This document shows positions 16,914 to 28,321 of a stretch of 64,000 bases of DNA, piece after piece; the stretch's first letter is position 1; every line of letters begins with the position of its first letter. Both the position numbers and the translations under genes were made by a program. Source of the DNA: JBBIQS01 sp037442205 (GTDB lineage Bacteria > Myxococcota > Myxococcia > Myxococcales > UBA5297). The stretch spans positions 5,588-69,587 of the forward strand of contig JBBIQS010000042.1 of NCBI GenBank assembly GCA_037442205.1, in the 5' to 3' direction. The notes beneath the pieces are model-generated. The model saw only the letters and a list, made by a program, of their open reading frames with translations, did no database searches and was not told where the DNA came from.

Positions 16914-18140
16914 ATGTTCGACTTCATGCTCACCGAATCCCAGCAGGCGTTGGGCGCCGAGGCGCGGCAGTTCGCCGAGAGCATCGACCCCCAGCTCATT
17001 CTGGACATGGATGCCGGCAAGATCGTCTTTCCGCGCCATTTCCTCGACGCGGCGGCCACGGCGCGGCTGCTCGGGCTGCGGTTCGATCCGCGGTGGGGCG
17101 CGCGCGGGCTGCGCTGGGCGGACGAGGTGGTGGCCCTGGAGGAGATCGGCGTCCTCGGCTCGTCGCTGAGTTGCCTCTACTCGCTGCCCACGATCATCGG
17201 CGAGGCCATCCACACCTTTGGCACCGACCGGCAGAAGGAGCGCTACCTCGCGCCCACGGTGGCGGGGAAGCTGGTCTGTGCCGAGGGGCTCACCGAGCCG
17301 CGCGGCGGCTCCGACTTCTTCGGCGCCACCACCACCGCCACCAAATCCGGCGACCACTATGTGCTCAACGGCCAGAAGCGATTCATCGTCGGGGCCGAGG
17401 GCGCCGACTATTTCCTCGTCTACGCCAAGACCAATCCCTCGGGAAAGCCGCATGAGTCGCTCAGCGCCTTCCTGGTGGATCGCGGCCCCGGGGTGAAGGT
17501 CGAGCGGCTGTATGGGCTGATGGGAACTCGCGGCGGCGGGGCCGGTCGGGTGGTCTTCAAGGACGCCAAGGTCCCGGCGGAGAACCTGGTCGGCCGGGAG
17601 AACGGCGCCTCCGACATCTTCTATCGAATGATGATCCCCGAGCGGCTGACCACCGCCGCCGGCGCCATCGGGATGGGCAAGGCGGCGCTCGAGGTGGCCA
17701 AGCGCTACTCGACCAAGCGCAAGGCGTTCGGGAAGAAGATCAAGGATTACCAGGCGGTGAGCTTCAAGATCGCTGACAGCATCACCAAGCTCGACGCCGC
17801 CCGGGCGCTGGTCTACGCGACTGCACGCGCGGTGGATTCGGGCGCCGACGCCGGCCGGGTGCGGCGCATGGTGAGCGAGTCGAAGAAGTTCGCCACCGAC
17901 GTCGCCTGGGAGGTGGTCAACCACGCGATGCAGGTGCTCGGCGGAATCGGCTACACCGACGTCTTCCCGGTGGAGCGGATGCTGCGCGACATCCGGCTGA
18001 TCACCATCTGGACCGGCACCAACGAGATCATGGACCTGGTCATCCAGCACGAGCTGTTCAGCGAGAAGGAGACCAGGGGCCGGGACGTCGAGAAGGACGC
18101 CGCCGGCGCCGGATTCGAGGGGGAGAAGATTTACGAGTGA
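16914..18140 (+). CDS. Acyl-CoA dehydrogenase
   Basis: 408 residues, the usual length, with GGAGG before the ATG. An FAD flavoprotein oxidising an acyl-CoA at the alpha-beta position. Visible: N-terminal helical domain (FMLTESQQALGAEARQF); beta domain with CAEGLTEPRGGSDF and LNGQKRFIVGA (FAD and substrate loops); C-terminal helices with RKAFGKKIKDYQAVSFKIAD, QVLGGIGYTDVFPVERMLRD and the TGTNEIM segment holding the probable catalytic Glu. Probably in fatty acid or branched-chain acid breakdown; chain-length specificity cannot be read. No electron-transfer flavoprotein genes are nearby; single gene. Confidence 0.93.
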   Translation: MFDFMLTESQQALGAEARQFAESIDPQLILDMDAGKIVFPRHFLDAAATARLLGLRFDPRWGARGLRWADEVVALEEIGVLGSSLSCLYSLPTIIGEAIHTFGTDRQKERYLAPTVAGKLVCAEGLTEPRGGSDFFGATTTATKSGDHYVLNGQKRFIVGAEGADYFLVYAKTNPSGKPHESLSAFLVDRGPGVKVERLYGLMGTRGGGAGRVVFKDAKVPAENLVGRENGASDIFYRMMIPERLTTAAGAIGMGKAALEVAKRYSTKRKAFGKKIKDYQAVSFKIADSITKLDAARALVYATARAVDSGADAGRVRRMVSESKKFATDVAWEVVNHAMQVLGGIGYTDVFPVERMLRDIRLITIWTGTNEIMDLVIQHELFSEKETRGRDVEKDAAGAGFEGEKIYE

Positions 18141-18299
18141 CGGCGAGCGTAGCCCGGCGCCGAGAGAACGAACGCGGGTCCAATCCCGCTCTGTAGGCGC
18201 TCGACGCGCTGGCGAGGCCTTTCTCGGCTGGTGCTTGCTACCGCCGGAGCTCGATCCGGCGGTGGTGGTGCTTGGCGGCGGGTGGGCTGAACAGACTCC

Positions 18300-20117
18300 C
18301 TACCACCCACACTGCTGGCCCTTGTTGGCCTCGGCGAGGAACTTCTGCAGCGGGGCGAAGTAGTCGAGGACCGCGGTGGCGTCCATCTGCCGCTGGCCGG
18401 TCAGCGCCTCGAGGGCGTCGGGCCAGGGCTTGGAGGCGCCCATCGCCAGCATCGCCTGCAGCTTCTTGCCCGCCTCCTTGTTCCCGTAGATCGAGCACTC
18501 GTGCAGCGGGCCCTTGAAGCCGGCCGCCTGGCACAGCGCGCGGTGGAACTGGAACTGGAGGATGCGCGCCAGGAAGTAGCGGGTGTAGGGGACGTTGGCC
18601 GGCACGTGGTACTTGGCGCCGGGATCGAAGTCGGCCTCGCTGCGCTCCACCGGCGGCGCCACGCCCTGGTACTGCTTGCGCAGCGCCCACCAGGCGGCGT
18701 TGTAGTCCTTGGGCGCCACCTTCCCCGAGAACACCTGCCAGCGCCACTTGTCGATCAGCAGGCCGAAAGGCAGGAAGGCGATCTTGTCGAGGGCCTCCTT
18801 GAGCTGGACGTCGATCAGTTCCTTGGGATTGGAGGGGATGCCCTCCACCAGCCCAAGCTTCTTCAGATAAGCAGGAGTGACCGACAGCGCCAGCGCGTCG
18901 CCGATGGCCTCGTGGAAGCCGTCGTTGGCTCCTGACTGGAAGAGCACCGGCAGCTGGTAGTAGGCGTGGAAGTAATAGTTGTGCCCCAGCTCGTGGTGGA
19001 TGGTGATCAGATCCTCCTCGTTGATCCGGATGCACATCTTGATGCGCAGGTCGTTGTCGTAGGTGACGTCCCAGGCGCTGGCGTGGCAGACCACCTCGCG
19101 GTCGGCCGGCTTGGAGAACATCGAGCGCTCGAAGAAGGTCGCCGGCAGCGGATCCATGCCCAGCGAGGTGAAGAAGCTCTCGCCCAGCTTCACCATCTGC
19201 AGCGGCGTGTACTTCTTGGCCTTGAGCGCGCCCTCGACGTCGAGCTTGCTCTTGGCGGGATAGGGCTCGACCTGGGGATAGATGTTTCCCCACTCCTGGG
19301 CCCACATGTTGCCCAGCAGGTGCGCCGGGATCGGGCCGGTGGGCGGGACCTTCTCCTTGCCGTAGAGGTGGCCGAGCTTGGCGCGCACGTAGCAGTGCAG
19401 CTGCTCGTAGAGCGGCCGCAGCTGGTTCCACAGCCGGTCGGTCTCGGCCTCGAACTCGGCCGGGGTCATGTCGTAGCCGGAGCGCCACAGCTCGCCCAGA
19501 TCGGGAGAGCCGATCTCGCGGGCGCCCTCGTTGGAGAGCTCGGCCAGGCGCTCGTAGAGCGGCCGCATCGGCGGGGAGATGGTGTGCCAGCCGGTCCAGG
19601 CGTCGAGCAGCTCGTCCCAGCGGCGGCTCTTGGCCATCGTCTCCTCGAGGGAGAGCAGGTCGCGGCACTTCTGCTTGCCGTCCTTGCCGCACCACTTGCC
19701 CTTGCCGTACAGCCCCTCGAGCTTGGCCGCCAGCGCCGCCAGCTCGGCGCGCTTCTTGGGGTCGCCCGGCGCCGGCAGCGGGCTGCTGACTCGCAGCAGG
19801 TAGAGCATCCGCCTGGTGTCGGGATCGAGGTCCTTCACCTGGTCGAAGCGGATCGACTCCTTGATGGCGTTGCTCAGGTAGGCCATCACCTCCTCGTTGG
19901 CGGTGGCGGCCAGCCGCTCGGTGTCGTCGGTGATGTAGGTCGACTTGACCCACTCGGCGGTCTGCTGCCGGGTCCAGAGCTGCTTCAGGTCGGCGTTGGC
20001 CTTGTCGGCGAAGGTCTTGGCCTCGGCGGCGGCGGGCGCGGGCTTGGCGTTCTGGGCGGCCGCCAGGCTGGGGAGCAGGAGAGCGGCGAGGAGGGAGGTC
20101 GAGTGGATCCGGTTCAT
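18300..20117 (-). CDS. M2-family peptidyl-dipeptidase (ACE-like zinc peptidase)
   Basis: 605 residues. A signal peptide (MNRIHSTSLLAALLLPSLAAAQ) indicates export. The zinc site HHELGH has H375, E376 and H379, and the third ligand Glu is E403 in GFHEAIGDALAL, the M2 (angiotensin-converting enzyme) pattern. The length and SGANDGFHEAIGD context also match M2. It should remove C-terminal dipeptides from oligopeptides in the periplasm. It stands alone, and its upstream region holds the 44-bp tandem array. The start has no strong ribosome binding site. Confidence 0.93.
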   Translation of the reverse strand: MNRIHSTSLLAALLLPSLAAAQNAKPAPAAAEAKTFADKANADLKQLWTRQQTAEWVKSTYITDDTERLAATANEEVMAYLSNAIKESIRFDQVKDLDPDTRRMLYLLRVSSPLPAPGDPKKRAELAALAAKLEGLYGKGKWCGKDGKQKCRDLLSLEETMAKSRRWDELLDAWTGWHTISPPMRPLYERLAELSNEGAREIGSPDLGELWRSGYDMTPAEFEAETDRLWNQLRPLYEQLHCYVRAKLGHLYGKEKVPPTGPIPAHLLGNMWAQEWGNIYPQVEPYPAKSKLDVEGALKAKKYTPLQMVKLGESFFTSLGMDPLPATFFERSMFSKPADREVVCHASAWDVTYDNDLRIKMCIRINEEDLITIHHELGHNYYFHAYYQLPVLFQSGANDGFHEAIGDALALSVTPAYLKKLGLVEGIPSNPKELIDVQLKEALDKIAFLPFGLLIDKWRWQVFSGKVAPKDYNAAWWALRKQYQGVAPPVERSEADFDPGAKYHVPANVPYTRYFLARILQFQFHRALCQAAGFKGPLHECSIYGNKEAGKKLQAMLAMGASKPWPDALEALTGQRQMDATAVLDYFAPLQKFLAEANKGQQCGW

Positions 20118-20300
20118 GGGCTGGGGAAGCTAATGGGAGGGTAGGGGCGAGATCAAGCGCGCGGCTGACGGCCGTCTTCGGCCCTTGAGGCTTGTCCGGC
20201 GGCCCCAAGCGGGACCTGCATGCTCGCCGATGGCAGTGCAAACCAACGAAATCACAGCGAGAATCTGTCGGAGTCCCGGCGCCTGTCCCTGTCCCGAGCC

Positions 20301-20568
20301 GTCGGTTCTTCCGATAGGACCGGCCTATCCTCGGGATAGACCCGGTCGGTCCTTGGGATAGGAGCCGCCTATCCCTGGGATAGATCCGGTCGGTCCTCGG
20401 GATAGGAGCCGCCTATCCCCGGGATACACCCAGTCGGTCCTCGGGATAGAAGCCTCCTATCCCCGGGATAGACCCGGTCGGTCCACGGGATAGGAGCTGT
20501 CTATCCCCGGGATAGGCCCGGGCGGCCCTCGGGATAGGGCCTGGCTATCCCCGGGATAGACCCGGTCG
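20301..20568. repeat. 44-bp tandem array with palindromic cores (about six units)
   Basis: Full units begin at 20324, 20368, 20412, 20456, 20500 and 20544, exactly 44 bp apart, preceded by a half unit at 20301. The core CTATCCC-N-GGGATAG is a 7-bp inverted repeat about one spacer base; it is perfect in units 2, 4, 5 and 6. The rest of each unit has a single GGGATAG next to a CGGTCGGTCC-type segment. There are no unique spacers, so this is not CRISPR. It lies between the terminator at 20580 and the M2 peptidase start at 20117, so it may act on that gene's transcription or bind a protein. The remaining intergenic bases 20118-20300 show nothing else. Confidence 0.9.
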
Positions 20569-20579
20569 ATGCTGTGCAC

Positions 20580-20616
20580 AAAAAGGAGAGCGCCGGCCAT
20601 CTCCGGCCCGGCGCTC
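20580..20616 (-). terminator. Rho-independent terminator
   Basis: On the minus strand a perfect 9-bp stem (GAGCGCCGG with CCGGCGCTC, internally extended by GGCC pairs) is followed by TCC and five T. It lies about 30 nt after the stop of the lipoprotein gene 20647-21102. Confidence 0.8.
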
Positions 20617-20646
20617 GAGAATCCGCTCGAGCTGGAAGCGGCCGGC

Positions 20647-21102
20647 CTACTGCCCCTTCTTGAAGGTCTTGCCCTTGGCGGCGAAGGCGTTGCGGCCCTC
20701 GTAGCTGCTCAGGTTGCCCTGGACCTCGAGGAGCGTGCCCCGAGACATCTCGGCGAACTGGGACTGGAACTGGCCGTCGAAGTAGACGGTGAACAGGTAG
20801 CGCATGCCGTCGTTGGCGTCGCGCGGGCGGTCGGCGCACTCCATGTCCGCCATCACCGGCGGGTTCATGTCCTGGGGGTTGGTCTGATCGCTCAGCGACA
20901 GCAGCCGCAGCTTCCAGGTGAACGGTGAGCTCGCCAGCTGCTCCACCAGCTTGCGCTTGTCCGCCTCGCCCAGGTTCGAGGTCTTGTCGAGCTTGCGGGC
21001 CAGCTCGTTGCAGGTGTCGGCCAGCGGGGTGATCGGCGCCGGCGGCGCGTGCGCGCAGGAGATTCCCAAGAGCGAGAGCATGAGCAGGAGGGAGCGCCGC
21101 AT
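20647..21102 (-). CDS. Lipoprotein of unknown function
   Basis: 151 residues. Lipobox ISC at the end of MRRSLLLMLSLLGISC. The mature protein has a helical segment (TCNELARKLDKTSNLGEADKR), a beta-rich centre with CADRPRDANDGMRYLFTVYF, and a basic C-terminus. No domain recognised. The gene is followed by a convincing terminator and preceded by an inverted repeat (21118-21136), so it is a single-gene unit. The reading frame extending to 21337 has low-complexity coding and was rejected in favour of this start. Confidence 0.75.
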   Translation of the reverse strand: MRRSLLLMLSLLGISCAHAPPAPITPLADTCNELARKLDKTSNLGEADKRKLVEQLASSPFTWKLRLLSLSDQTNPQDMNPPVMADMECADRPRDANDGMRYLFTVYFDGQFQSQFAEMSRGTLLEVQGNLSSYEGRNAFAAKGKTFKKGQ

Positions 21103-21426
21103 GGTCTAGACCTCGTCGGTTCGGGTTGTGCGAACCTAGCACCTCCTGCGGCCTGAGATGAAGGCGGCGAGCCACTCTCCGACTCAGGCAGGTGGCCATC
21201 GCCCGAGGCGAGCTCGGATTTCGAGTCATCGCCTGCCGGGCGCCGTGGACAGCGCTCGGCGGACCACGGTAAAAAGTCGGCTCCGCTCGGCAATCGGCGG
21301 CGGACCTGTGCCGAGCCTTCCGGCGGACTCGGCTCATTACTTCCTTCCGCGCGGGGCGCAGTCAACGGGGCCACGCCGACTCTCGACTTTCGGCAGCACC
21401 CTTCTCACCACCCAGGAGGCCTTCTC
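21103..21426. promoter_or_regulatory. Divergent intergenic region with inverted repeat at 21118-21136
   Basis: The region drives two divergent genes (lipoprotein left, porin right) and contains no further gene. GGTTCG-N7-CGAACC at 21118-21136 is a perfect 6-bp inverted repeat about 15 nt upstream of the lipoprotein start codon, a position that could be an operator or leader hairpin. No clear -35/-10 pair seen. Confidence 0.35.
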
Positions 21427-23169
21427 ATGAGGCGATTCTCCCTGTCCTTGTTGGCGGCGGCCTGCGCCAACTTCCTTGCCGCACCGGCGCTGGCCGAGGA
21501 GCCCGCCGCCGCCGCGTCTCCGGCGCCCCAGGCCGCCACCGCCCCCGCTCCTGAGCCGGCCGCTGCTCCCGCGGCTGCTCCCGCCGAGCCTGCCGGCGCT
21601 TCGGCTCCCGCGGCTTCTGCTGTCGCCGCCCCCGCCGAGCCTGCCGCCGCAGCCGCTCCGGTCGCCGCCGCTCCCGCTGCTCCCGCTGCCGAGCCCGCGA
21701 AGGCCGCGCCTGTCGCCGGCCACCCGGAGCAGGGCCGCCTCCGCGCCACCTTCGCCGGCGACGACCTCGAGCTGGCCCTCGAGGGCGGGCTGCGCGTCAA
21801 CGCGCTGGCCATGCAGTCCTTCGCCATCGACTCCGCCAGCTCGTCGGTGCGCCCCAACCCCTTCGACACCCGCGTCCGCCTCGAGCCGCTGGTCCGCTTT
21901 CAGCGGCTGACGGTCAAGGCCGACCTCGACTTCGCCGACGGCGCCATCAGCGACATGCCCGGCGCCGAGGTGGCCCTGGGCGAGACCAGCCACCCCGACC
22001 TCAAGCTGTTCGAGCTGCGCGAGGCCTACCTGGCCTATCGCGGCGACACCTGGCTGGCCCGCGTCGGCAAGCAGGCCAGCCAGTGGGGCCTGGGGATCGT
22101 CGCCAACGGCGGGATGAAGGACGCCGCCCCCGGCGAGTTCGGCCAGAGCCGCTACGGCTCGCTGGTCTGGCGCGGCATCGTCGCCGGCCGGCCGTTCTTC
22201 TCCCTCGGCGGCAACTGGCGCGCCCTCGAGCCGGCGATCGCCGTCGACCTGATCGACCGCGACAACACCGCCGAGTACGCCTTGGGCGACCGGGCGCTGC
22301 AGGGGGTCTTCGCTCTGCGCTTCAAGCAGGACGACGAGCACAGCGTCGGCGTCTACGCCGTCTACCGCCACCAGCGCCCCGCCGGCCACGCCTTCGACGA
22401 CAGCTGGCGCGCCACCGACGCCTACGTCGCCGACGTCGCCGGCAACTGGCAGTGGAAGCTGGGCGACGGCACCTTCCGGCTGGCGGGCGAGGCGGCCCTG
22501 ATCACCGGCACCAGCAGCATGGCCCGCACCGACATCGCTCCCCAGTCCGCGATCCAGCAGCTGGGCGCCGCGATCAAGGCCGGCTACCGAGTCGACTCGC
22601 TCGAGGGGCTGCTCGACGCCGGCTACGCCTCCGGCGACCAGAACCCCTACGACGACAAGCTGCAGGCCTTCCGCTTCGACCCCAACTACCACGTCGGCGT
22701 GGTGCTGTTCTCCGAGGTGATGGCCTACCAGACCGCCCGCACCGCCGCCCGCGCCATCGACCCCGAAATCTCCGGCGTGCCCCAGGACGGTGTCCAGCTG
22801 CTGCCCAGCCGCGGCGGGATCAGCGGCGCCAGCTACCTCAACCCGCGCGTGCGCTACGCGGTCAGCCCGGCCCTCGACGTCTACGGCGGACCGCTGTTCG
22901 CCTGGACCACCGCTCGCCTCACCGATCCCTTCAACACCCGCCTGGCCGGCGGCGAGATCCGCAACTCACTGAACGGCTCGCCCGGCGGCTATTTGGGCAC
23001 CGAGCTCGACGTGGGCGCCCAGGGCCGCTACCGGGTCACCGACGGCGTGCAGCTGGCGGTCACCCTCGAGGCGGGCTGGCTGGTCCCGGGCAGCGCCTTC
23101 GCCGATGCCTCCGGCAACACGCTCCCGCCGATCGCCGCCGGAAACCTGCGGCTGGCCTTCAACTTCTAG
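21427..23169 (+). CDS. Outer-membrane porin-like barrel protein
   Basis: 580 residues; AGGAGG precedes the ATG. A signal peptide (cut near ALAEE) is followed by a Pro/Ala linker of about 75 residues. The body starts LRATFAGDDLELALEGGLRVN and shows repeated amphipathic strands (AYLAYRGDTWLARVGKQASQWGLG, HVGVVLFSEVMAY) and ends in Phe (AAGNLRLAFNF), as outer-membrane beta barrels do. Parts resemble AlgE/alginate-export and other carboxylate-porin-like families, not enough to name one. A lipase-like lipoprotein starts 11 nt after its stop, so they are probably co-transcribed. Confidence 0.8.
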   Translation: MRRFSLSLLAAACANFLAAPALAEEPAAAASPAPQAATAPAPEPAAAPAAAPAEPAGASAPAASAVAAPAEPAAAAAPVAAAPAAPAAEPAKAAPVAGHPEQGRLRATFAGDDLELALEGGLRVNALAMQSFAIDSASSSVRPNPFDTRVRLEPLVRFQRLTVKADLDFADGAISDMPGAEVALGETSHPDLKLFELREAYLAYRGDTWLARVGKQASQWGLGIVANGGMKDAAPGEFGQSRYGSLVWRGIVAGRPFFSLGGNWRALEPAIAVDLIDRDNTAEYALGDRALQGVFALRFKQDDEHSVGVYAVYRHQRPAGHAFDDSWRATDAYVADVAGNWQWKLGDGTFRLAGEAALITGTSSMARTDIAPQSAIQQLGAAIKAGYRVDSLEGLLDAGYASGDQNPYDDKLQAFRFDPNYHVGVVLFSEVMAYQTARTAARAIDPEISGVPQDGVQLLPSRGGISGASYLNPRVRYAVSPALDVYGGPLFAWTTARLTDPFNTRLAGGEIRNSLNGSPGGYLGTELDVGAQGRYRVTDGVQLAVTLEAGWLVPGSAFADASGNTLPPIAAGNLRLAFNF

Positions 23170-23180
23170 AGGGGAAAACC

Positions 23181-26100
23181 ATGAAGAACATCTCGCTCAG
23201 CCTGCCAATCGCCCTGGCCGCGCTGGCGGTGGCCTCATGCACCGCCTCCGAGCCCGAGGGGCTGCGTCTGGCGGCCCCGGGCACCGGGGCCCAGGTCAAG
23301 TTCGACGTCTTCCACAAGCCGCTGCCGGAAATCCCGCTGCCCAACGACATCGCCACCCGCTACGACCCGGGCTCGCCCACCGGCCGTCGCGTCAACGCCA
23401 GCATGGTGGCCAACAACCAGTGGGAGCGGACCACCCGCCAGGAGCTCGACAAGCTCGACGGCTGGAGCACCTTCGGCGCCATCAGCGTCGGCTTCGACAA
23501 GCCGCTCGACCCGGAGGTGATCTTCCAGCGCCACCGCGACAACTACGACTTCAGCAACGACGCGGTCTACGTGATCGACGTCAGCCCGGACTCGCCGGAG
23601 TTCTGCCAGCCGGTGGCGCTGGACATGGGCGCCGGCAACTTCCCGTACACCATCGAGGACTTCGACAAGTACTACCCCAACGATCCGCGTGGCCGGACCG
23701 ACACCCTTCTCTTCGAGCAGGTGGAGGAGGACCTGAACCACAACGGGAAGCTCGACCCGGGCGAGGACACCGACATGGACGGCGTCCTCGACCATCCCAA
23801 CACCCGCCACCGGGACGGCACCCTGGACGACCTGCTCACCTTCTACGAGCGCGAGACCAACACCCTGATCATGCGGCCGGTGGTGCCGCTGCGCGAGGAG
23901 ACCACCTACGCGGTGGTGCTCACCCGCCGCCTGCTCGACGAGGACGGCCGGCCGGTGCGCTCGCCGTTCAAGTACATCAACCACGTGCAGCAGAACGCGG
24001 CGCTGGCCCCGCTCGAGGGCTGCCTCCACAAGCTGCCGCTGTCGCTGGATGACGTTTCCTTTACCTGGGCCTTCACCACCCAGAGCATCACCCGCGACTT
24101 CCGCGCCATCCGCGACGGGCTCTATGGTGTCAGCACCCTCCCCAAGGACAGCGCCATCGCCAAGCTGGCCGGGGACTTCCCGACCGACATCGACTGGCTC
24201 GACGCCAAGGACAAGGGCGAGGGCAACCTCAAGGTCCTCCCCTCGGCCGAGTTCATCAATGCGATGAGGCCGGTCTTGACCAGCCTGATGGGCAACGACG
24301 CCGGCCGGGCCAAGGCCATCGTCGAGAGCCACAACTTCGTGGACTACGAGGTCTTCGGCACCTTCCAGAGCCCGCAGTTCTTTCCGCGCTGGGACGAGTC
24401 GGTCAAACCCAAGGCCCTGCTGCCGTTGGGCGAGCAGGTGTGGCAGGTGAATCCGCTGACCGGCGATGCCTTCGTCCGGTCCGAGAAGGTCAGCTTCTGG
24501 ATGACCATCCCCAAGCGCCAGTACAAGCGGAATCCCGACGCCCCGGCCCCGCTGGTCATCCTGGGGCACGGCTACACCGGCAGCAAGATGGACCCGATCA
24601 GCTTCGGCGGCTTCTTCGCCCGCCACGGCATCGCCACGCTGGGGATGGAGTGCCCCAGCCACGGGGTGTCCGTCGACGCCAACGCGAGGGACATGGTGCT
24701 GGCGCTGGGGCGGACCAACAACATCGAGAAGACGATCAAGGCCCTCCTCGACGGACGGGCCTTCGACCAGAACGGCGACGGGCAGGCGGATTCGGGCGCC
24801 GACTACTGGACCGCCTACGCCTTCCACACCCGCGACATGGTCCGCCAGTCGACGGTGGACTACATGCGGCTCATCCAGATCCTGCGCAGCTGGGACGGCA
24901 CGAAGACCTGGAAGTGGGATCCGGCGAAGAAGAACGCGCCGGGGCTGGCCGGGGACTTCGACGGCGACGGCAAGGTGGACGTGGGCGGCGACGCCGACAT
25001 CGACATGGTCGGCGGCTCGCTGGGCGGCATCATGAGCTCGATGGTGGCCGGCATCGAGCCGCGGGTTCGAGTGGCGGTGCCGATCGCCGGCGGCGGCGGG
25101 TTGTCCGACATCGCGCAGCGCAGCATCCAGGGCGGAGTGGCCGAGGCGGTCAACCTGCGGATGTTCGGGCCGCTGCTGCTGACCCTGCGCGGCGGCGACG
25201 GGTCGCTGGAGCTGTGGCAGTACCTGCCCGACCTGAACCGCACTGGATCGGTGAAGCTGGGGCAGGTGGGGCGCGAGCTGCCCGAGGGCGACACCGCGGT
25301 GCTCACCAACCAGAAGACCGGGGACTATCGCTGCGCGCGGGTCCAGGCCGGCTCGCTGCTGCGGGTGGCGGTCCCCTCGGACCAGGGCGACGTGCTGTCG
25401 CTGTCCTTCTACTCCGGCCCGCTGCCGCCGCAGGACCGCACCGGCTGCCGCATTCCCTCCGACGCCGCTCCCTACCTGACCGTCGACAAGCTGGGGATCG
25501 AGGCCAAGTTCCAGGGGAAGACCTACCCGGCCAGCAGCCCGCTCATCGCCCTGGGCGACGGCTTCGGCATGCGCCGCGGCACTCCCGAGCTGCGCAGCTT
25601 CCTGTCGATCGCGCAGATGGCCATGGATCCGGGCGATCCGATCAACTTCACGCCGTTCTTCGAGAGGCGGCTGATGAAGCACACCACCGGCGAGGTGGTC
25701 GCTCCGCGGGTGATGTTCGTGACCACCATCGGCGACATGGCGGTGCCGGCCAACACCGGGGCCTCGCTGGCCCGGGCGGCCGGGTTCATCGACTACGCCG
25801 ACGTCGATCCGCGCTACGGCAAGCCGGTCAACCAGGTGCTCGCCGACACCTACACCTACGAGGCGACCGAGCGGATTCCTCACCACATCAACAGCTCCGG
25901 CCAGAGCGTGCTCGAGGACGTGGACGACTTCTCGTCGATCGCCACCGGCAGCCCGGACGACGGCTTCGACGTGCCGCGGCTCAGCCCGCCGCTGCGGCTG
26001 GTCAAGCAGTCGACCAAGAACGGCGGCTACGAGGGGATCATGTTCCCGTACGCGATCCCCACCGGCAAGCACGGCTTCGACCTGCCCGCCTCCGAGCCGG

Positions 26101-26243
26101 GGTGGGACCTGGGGCGCTTCCTCATCAACACCCTCGGGCACTACGTGAACTCGAGCGGCACCGAGTACAACACCGACAAGTGCAACATCGACTACAGCTG
26201 CAGCTACATCCCGCCGATGCCGGCGGACGGCTTCCACTACTGA
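23181..26243 (+). CDS. Very large lipoprotein with alpha/beta hydrolase (lipase-like) domain
   Basis: 1020 residues from ATG 23181; ribosome site GAGGGGAAA. Lipobox VASC in the signal peptide. Residues about 30-400 resemble the N-terminal domain of bacterial virulence-factor lipases (VKFDVFHKPLPEIPLPND). The hydrolase core includes the oxyanion region LGHGYTGSK (about 465) and the nucleophile motif GGSLGG (Ser in GxSxG, about 615). Three Ca2+-binding EF-like loops are visible: DLNHNGKLDPGED, DQNGDGQADSGAD and DFDGDGKVDVGGD. The C-terminal part could hold the Asp/His of the triad but I cannot place it. Probably a surface-anchored esterase or lipase partnered by the porin upstream. Confidence 0.82.
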   Translation: MKNISLSLPIALAALAVASCTASEPEGLRLAAPGTGAQVKFDVFHKPLPEIPLPNDIATRYDPGSPTGRRVNASMVANNQWERTTRQELDKLDGWSTFGAISVGFDKPLDPEVIFQRHRDNYDFSNDAVYVIDVSPDSPEFCQPVALDMGAGNFPYTIEDFDKYYPNDPRGRTDTLLFEQVEEDLNHNGKLDPGEDTDMDGVLDHPNTRHRDGTLDDLLTFYERETNTLIMRPVVPLREETTYAVVLTRRLLDEDGRPVRSPFKYINHVQQNAALAPLEGCLHKLPLSLDDVSFTWAFTTQSITRDFRAIRDGLYGVSTLPKDSAIAKLAGDFPTDIDWLDAKDKGEGNLKVLPSAEFINAMRPVLTSLMGNDAGRAKAIVESHNFVDYEVFGTFQSPQFFPRWDESVKPKALLPLGEQVWQVNPLTGDAFVRSEKVSFWMTIPKRQYKRNPDAPAPLVILGHGYTGSKMDPISFGGFFARHGIATLGMECPSHGVSVDANARDMVLALGRTNNIEKTIKALLDGRAFDQNGDGQADSGADYWTAYAFHTRDMVRQSTVDYMRLIQILRSWDGTKTWKWDPAKKNAPGLAGDFDGDGKVDVGGDADIDMVGGSLGGIMSSMVAGIEPRVRVAVPIAGGGGLSDIAQRSIQGGVAEAVNLRMFGPLLLTLRGGDGSLELWQYLPDLNRTGSVKLGQVGRELPEGDTAVLTNQKTGDYRCARVQAGSLLRVAVPSDQGDVLSLSFYSGPLPPQDRTGCRIPSDAAPYLTVDKLGIEAKFQGKTYPASSPLIALGDGFGMRRGTPELRSFLSIAQMAMDPGDPINFTPFFERRLMKHTTGEVVAPRVMFVTTIGDMAVPANTGASLARAAGFIDYADVDPRYGKPVNQVLADTYTYEATERIPHHINSSGQSVLEDVDDFSSIATGSPDDGFDVPRLSPPLRLVKQSTKNGGYEGIMFPYAIPTGKHGFDLPASEPGWDLGRFLINTLGHYVNSSGTEYNTDKCNIDYSCSYIPPMPADGFHY

Positions 26244-26264
26244 CGAGAGTGGTGGTCTGAGTTC

Positions 26265-26302
26265 CGATGCCCGCCCCGCGCGAAAGCGAGGGGCGGGCAT
26301 CG
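26265..26302. terminator. Strong hairpin between convergent genes
   Basis: A perfect 13-bp stem (CGATGCCCGCCCC with GGGGCGGGCATCG, loop of 12 nt) sits between the stop of the lipase gene and the convergent ABC-F gene. No T-run is next to either side, so it may be a bidirectional hairpin protecting transcript ends. Confidence 0.5.
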
Positions 26303-26355
26303 AGCTTCAGGCGGCGCTCGCTGGCTTCGGGCGGTCGGGCGGCGAGCCGGTGCCG

Positions 26356-28257
<1,902 letters not shown>

Positions 28258-28321
28258 GGCGCAGGCTTTAACACGCGGCCGGGCGGGTTTGGGCGGCAAA
28301 CGGCGGCGGTCGAGGCCTCGC

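Noticed and set aside
20301..20568. CRISPR array
   Set aside because: Units are directly adjacent and there are no distinct spacers or cas genes in the window.
23235..26300. A 1021-codon minus-strand frame antisense to the lipase-like gene
   Set aside because: No domain or signal; the plus-strand frame has conserved hydrolase motifs and a ribosome site.
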